This document shows positions 61,023 through 64,000 of a DNA stretch of 64,000 nt, in pieces. The stretch comes from Rugamonas sp. A1-17. GTDB taxonomy: Bacteria > Pseudomonadota > Gammaproteobacteria > Burkholderiales > Burkholderiaceae_D. Position 1 is the first letter of the stretch. Every line of letters begins with the position of its first letter. Made by a program: the position numbers and the translations under genes. The notes beneath the pieces are model-generated. The model saw only the letters and a list, made by a program, of their open reading frames with translations. It did not search any database and had not been told where the DNA came from. The stretch lies in contig JAJLPB010000001.1 of the NCBI GenBank assembly GCA_025548565.1, forward strand, positions 62,001 to 126,000. The letters are read 5' to 3'.

Positions 61023-63878
61023 TCAGAAGCTTGCTTTCAGGGTCACGCTATACCGGCGGTCGTTGAGTTGCCACAGCAAGCCGCCCGAAGGACGCTCGAC
61101 ATACGTCTGGTACATCGAGTTTCTCAGATTGACGGCATCCGCCGACAGCGTGAAGGTCTTGTTGATTTGGTAGCTCACCGAGGCATCGAGCGATGAATAG
61201 GGCGTCGCATATTGGTTTGCACCAGACACACCACTACCATTGATTTGGTCCAGGTAAGCGGAGCGCCAGTTGTACGCGATCCGGGCTTGCACGGGGCCGC
61301 GTTCATAGAGTGCGATCAGGTTGTAGCTGTTCTTGGACAACTTCGGCAAGGGAATAAGAACCCCAGGCGTGAGCTCAACTTTCGAGTCGACATAGGTGTA
61401 GTTGGCCTGCACGCCAAACCCTTTGAACGGATCTGGCAGGAAGTCAAAGAATTGCGTAAAGCCAGCTTCAAGACCTTTTACCGAACCCTTGCCCAGATTG
61501 ATGTTGGTTCCGATGTCGTAGATGACTCCACCGAAATTCATCGGTTCGATGCCGCCGGCGAGGTAGCCCTTGATATCCTTCTTGAATGCACCCAGGAACG
61601 CCATATTGGACGTGCCCCAATAGTCCTCCGCCGTCACATCATACGAAGTCGCAGTCATCGGCTCCAGGAACGGATTACCGGAACTGCCGGTAGGACGTCC
61701 ATTGGCGTTGAGCTGCGAGGGGATGTTCGGATTCAGCTGAACGTGGGCGGCCATATCGCCAAAGTTCGGCCGCGTCATCGTCTTGCCATAGCCGAAGCGG
61801 AGCTGCAAATCTTCGTTCAGGTGCAGACGTGTGTTGAGGCTGGGGAGAATATTCGAGTAGCGATTATTGAGAGAGACCGCATGCGACCCGGTGCTATCCT
61901 GGATAAAGCCTATCGATGTCTGATCGGTCCTGACAGCCCGGACACCGGCGGTGCCATCGAGTTCGTAACCGAATACATTTGTGGCGAAGTCGCCCGTCAG
62001 GAACAGGGACTGCGTCTTTTCGTGTTGCTCATTGATGTCCCCAGGAGCGAACGATGTATCAAACGTATAGGAATTTGGCTTTCCAGCGAATAATTGCGCG
62101 TAAGTCGCGACCGTGCGATCGAAAACGCTTGAGTTGGGATTGGCGTACTCGGGGAACACCGCAACAGGGAAACCAATACCCGGCTTCATGAAGTTGCTGG
62201 CAGGCCCGGCGTAGGCGAGATCCGGATGTTGCGCCACTGGGATAAGCGGGCATGCTCCCCAGCTGGGATTGGTGCCCGTATCGTTACAGGCGCCGGTGCT
62301 GTTCCAGTTACCCCGCAATATCACCTTGGTGTCCGCCAGGCGAACGCCGGCGTGCAGCTTGGTGAAGAAGTGATCGCCAATGTCGTAGTCGAAATCCTGG
62401 CTAAGCGCCGACATCTTCAGATTGTCGCGGTCCACCCCATTGGCAAGCCACTCGTAGTTCCAATTTTTCGGATTGCCAAAATAGGCGTAGGGGTTGCTTG
62501 GGTTGGCGGGATCGACGATGGAGAATTTGGGAATCTTGCCGCGCACATCGAAGGCCAGATTGAGATTGGGGATATTGGCGACGCTTCTGCTTTCGTTATC
62601 GTAAAGCTTAATGGAGTCGCCGTTGCGCTCAGTGTCATAGTGGGCGGTCTCATAGGCGAAATCAGTCTTCGACTTGAGCCTGTCCGAGATGCGCCACTTC
62701 AGGTTCACGGCGGATAAGTTCGTGCGATTGCGAACTTCCTGGTCAAACCGGGAGGACGAGAAAATTTGCGACGCCAACGTGCCGCTCGTGGCGCTGCCAT
62801 CCGCTCCCCAAGTCCAGGTGGAACCCGCCGCTGCGCGCGGGTCGCTGTTCTTGTCGTCGCCGTAGATGTATTCTCCGCGACGGATAAATTTATAGTTCGA
62901 ATAGAGATTTTGCGCCGTGAAAAGCATGTCATCGTTCACCTGCCATTGGTAGGCGACCGACAGGCCCTCGCGCTTCCGGCTCCCCGAGTCCTGGTACATC
63001 TCAAAGGATGTCGGCACATAGAGTTCCGAGAGAGACCCCTTGTTTGGCATCGAATTAAAGGCCGCAGCCTTTGCCGCCGAGGGAGCTTTGGTCGGGTCGT
63101 TCGAACATTTCCCAACCGTTGCGGTAAGACAGTGCTGCTGTTGCTGAAGAACGGCATCCTGGCGATAGTAGGTCTCGCTTGCCGTTGCATTCACCAGGAT
63201 GCCCATGCGGCCGACACCCGTATTGAATTGCCGGCTCAACAGGCCCGAAACCGACGGTGAAGACTTACGAATCCGATCATAATAATTCGACTTGAGCGTA
63301 ATAACGTTGAGGTCTTCTTTCGAATCGAATGGCAGTCGCGTGCGAATGTTGACCACGCCGCCGACCCCGCCTTCGATCAGGTTGGATGCGGCGTTCTTAT
63401 AGACATCCACGCCGGCCATGAGTTCGGAGGGAAGCCCTTCCAGGTCCGGTGCCCGGCCACCGTTGGCCGTAAAGAAGTCCCGTCCGTCGATCAAGTTGCG
63501 CACTTGGGTAATGCCGCGGATGGTGATCGCGGGTTCGGTGCGATGGTCGTAATCCGTGCCGCCCTCGCCATACCGGCGCTGGATCTGAACCCCGGCGACC
63601 CGCTGCAGCGACTCGACCGTATTCACGTCCGGCAGCTTGCCGATATCGGTTGCCTGGATCGAGTCGACGATCTGATTGGAGTCCTGCTTGAGATCGCGCG
63701 CCGACTTCAACGCCGCCCGCTGGCCGGTGACGACCACGGCGATCGGGGTGTCCGTGTCCTTGCCTGCAACGGCAGTCCCGGCCTCCTGCGCATACGCGGT
63801 CATTGGCCCGGCCATTAAAAGTGCACAAGCCTGGGCCACCATGGTTTTTCTAATCGTTTTTGTATTTCCGTGTCTCAT
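61023..63878 (-). CDS. TonB-dependent receptor (carbohydrate-type)
   Basis: A 951-residue outer membrane receptor. A signal peptide ends AYA-Q (residue 30), the plug starts around VVVTGQRAALKSA and continues with IGKLPDVNTVESLQRVAGVQIQRR and ITIRGITQVRNLIDGRDFF. The long barrel ends YSVTLKASF with the terminal Phe required for assembly. The family is the large Caulobacter/Xanthomonas type linked to oligosaccharide uptake. With the GH30 and GH43 enzymes it probably imports arabinogalactan-type oligosaccharides. GGGGAC precedes the ATG. The region from 63879 to 64000 contains its unannotated upstream part; no promoter is evident there. Confidence 0.92.
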   Translation of the reverse strand: MRHGNTKTIRKTMVAQACALLMAGPMTAYAQEAGTAVAGKDTDTPIAVVVTGQRAALKSARDLKQDSNQIVDSIQATDIGKLPDVNTVESLQRVAGVQIQRRYGEGGTDYDHRTEPAITIRGITQVRNLIDGRDFFTANGGRAPDLEGLPSELMAGVDVYKNAASNLIEGGVGGVVNIRTRLPFDSKEDLNVITLKSNYYDRIRKSSPSVSGLLSRQFNTGVGRMGILVNATASETYYRQDAVLQQQQHCLTATVGKCSNDPTKAPSAAKAAAFNSMPNKGSLSELYVPTSFEMYQDSGSRKREGLSVAYQWQVNDDMLFTAQNLYSNYKFIRRGEYIYGDDKNSDPRAAAGSTWTWGADGSATSGTLASQIFSSSRFDQEVRNRTNLSAVNLKWRISDRLKSKTDFAYETAHYDTERNGDSIKLYDNESRSVANIPNLNLAFDVRGKIPKFSIVDPANPSNPYAYFGNPKNWNYEWLANGVDRDNLKMSALSQDFDYDIGDHFFTKLHAGVRLADTKVILRGNWNSTGACNDTGTNPSWGACPLIPVAQHPDLAYAGPASNFMKPGIGFPVAVFPEYANPNSSVFDRTVATYAQLFAGKPNSYTFDTSFAPGDINEQHEKTQSLFLTGDFATNVFGYELDGTAGVRAVRTDQTSIGFIQDSTGSHAVSLNNRYSNILPSLNTRLHLNEDLQLRFGYGKTMTRPNFGDMAAHVQLNPNIPSQLNANGRPTGSSGNPFLEPMTATSYDVTAEDYWGTSNMAFLGAFKKDIKGYLAGGIEPMNFGGVIYDIGTNINLGKGSVKGLEAGFTQFFDFLPDPFKGFGVQANYTYVDSKVELTPGVLIPLPKLSKNSYNLIALYERGPVQARIAYNWRSAYLDQINGSGVSGANQYATPYSSLDASVSYQINKTFTLSADAVNLRNSMYQTYVERPSGGLLWQLNDRRYSVTLKASF

Positions 63879-64000
63879 CTAACTGTCCCCTTAATCGTTT
63901 TTTTTTGGGCAGTGCCCCTCCAATGCTGCCGGCCCGATATTTTCGGGTCCAACAGGTCTCCGGCGTCCGTGTCAAAGGGATCGCCATATTTCTCCTTCTC

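Overview
The window looks like a chromosomal segment of a GC-rich betaproteobacterium, most likely Oxalobacteraceae (Massilia/Duganella/Janthinobacterium group). This is inferred from gene content and order (pcm-rhodanese-tolC; nadK-recN ... hemH ... grpE-dnaK-dnaJ; purM divergent from a PerM-hda-HAD-pcnB-folK-panB run), not from any database search. I see no rRNA, tRNA, CRISPR array, insertion sequence or prophage.

Layout. Positions 1-7360: end of an unidentified ORF, a TetR regulator, pcm-rhodanese-tolC with a strong terminator, a small membrane protein, glyoxalase I, a sorbosone-dehydrogenase-like protein, a short hydrophilic protein and a DUF3667 protein. Positions 7376-17098: nadK-recN behind a promoter with a near-consensus LexA box, a FitAB-type toxin-antitoxin pair, hemH, and the heat-shock genes grpE, dnaK and dnaJ with sigma32-type promoters before grpE and dnaK, then a beta carbonic anhydrase.

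Positions 17192-31986: a complete assimilatory nitrate block. It contains nasT (ANTAR antiterminator), nrtABC-type ABC uptake, a soluble PilJ/MCP-like protein, cobA (siroheme), an NNP-family nitrate MFS transporter, nirB, nirD, a stand-alone FAD reductase and nasA. Both uptake operons are preceded by the same device: a sigma54 -24/-12 promoter whose predicted start falls 1-3 nt before two hairpins with AxxGxx hexaloops (the ANTAR/NasT RNA target), followed by an intrinsic terminator. This gives a two-step control: nitrogen status through NtrC/sigma54, then nitrate through NasT. A NasS partner gene is not present in the window.

Positions 32038-48313: a polyamine/amine catabolism block. It has three PuuA-like gamma-glutamyl-amine synthetases, one type III GlnT/GMAS-like synthetase, PotGHI-type ABC transport parts without the periplasmic binding protein, a MocR regulator with an MFS transporter, PuuD, a putrescine-type aminotransferase, PuuC and a second class III aminotransferase. 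The first PuuA copy has Gly where its paralogues have a conserved metal-ligand Glu. No PuuB oxidase gene is present.

Positions 48324-54437: a YefM-YoeB toxin-antitoxin pair with a tandem TGTACA operator and its own terminator, then (minus strand) panB, folK, pcnB, a HAD phosphatase, hda and a PerM-type permease. Positions 54611-56934: purM and a secreted NPP-type phosphodiesterase. Positions 56953-63878 (minus strand): a small carbohydrate-utilisation locus made of a TonB-dependent receptor, a tryptophan-halogenase-like flavoprotein, a GH30 enzyme and a GH43 enzyme, with visibly less GC-biased codon use than the rest.
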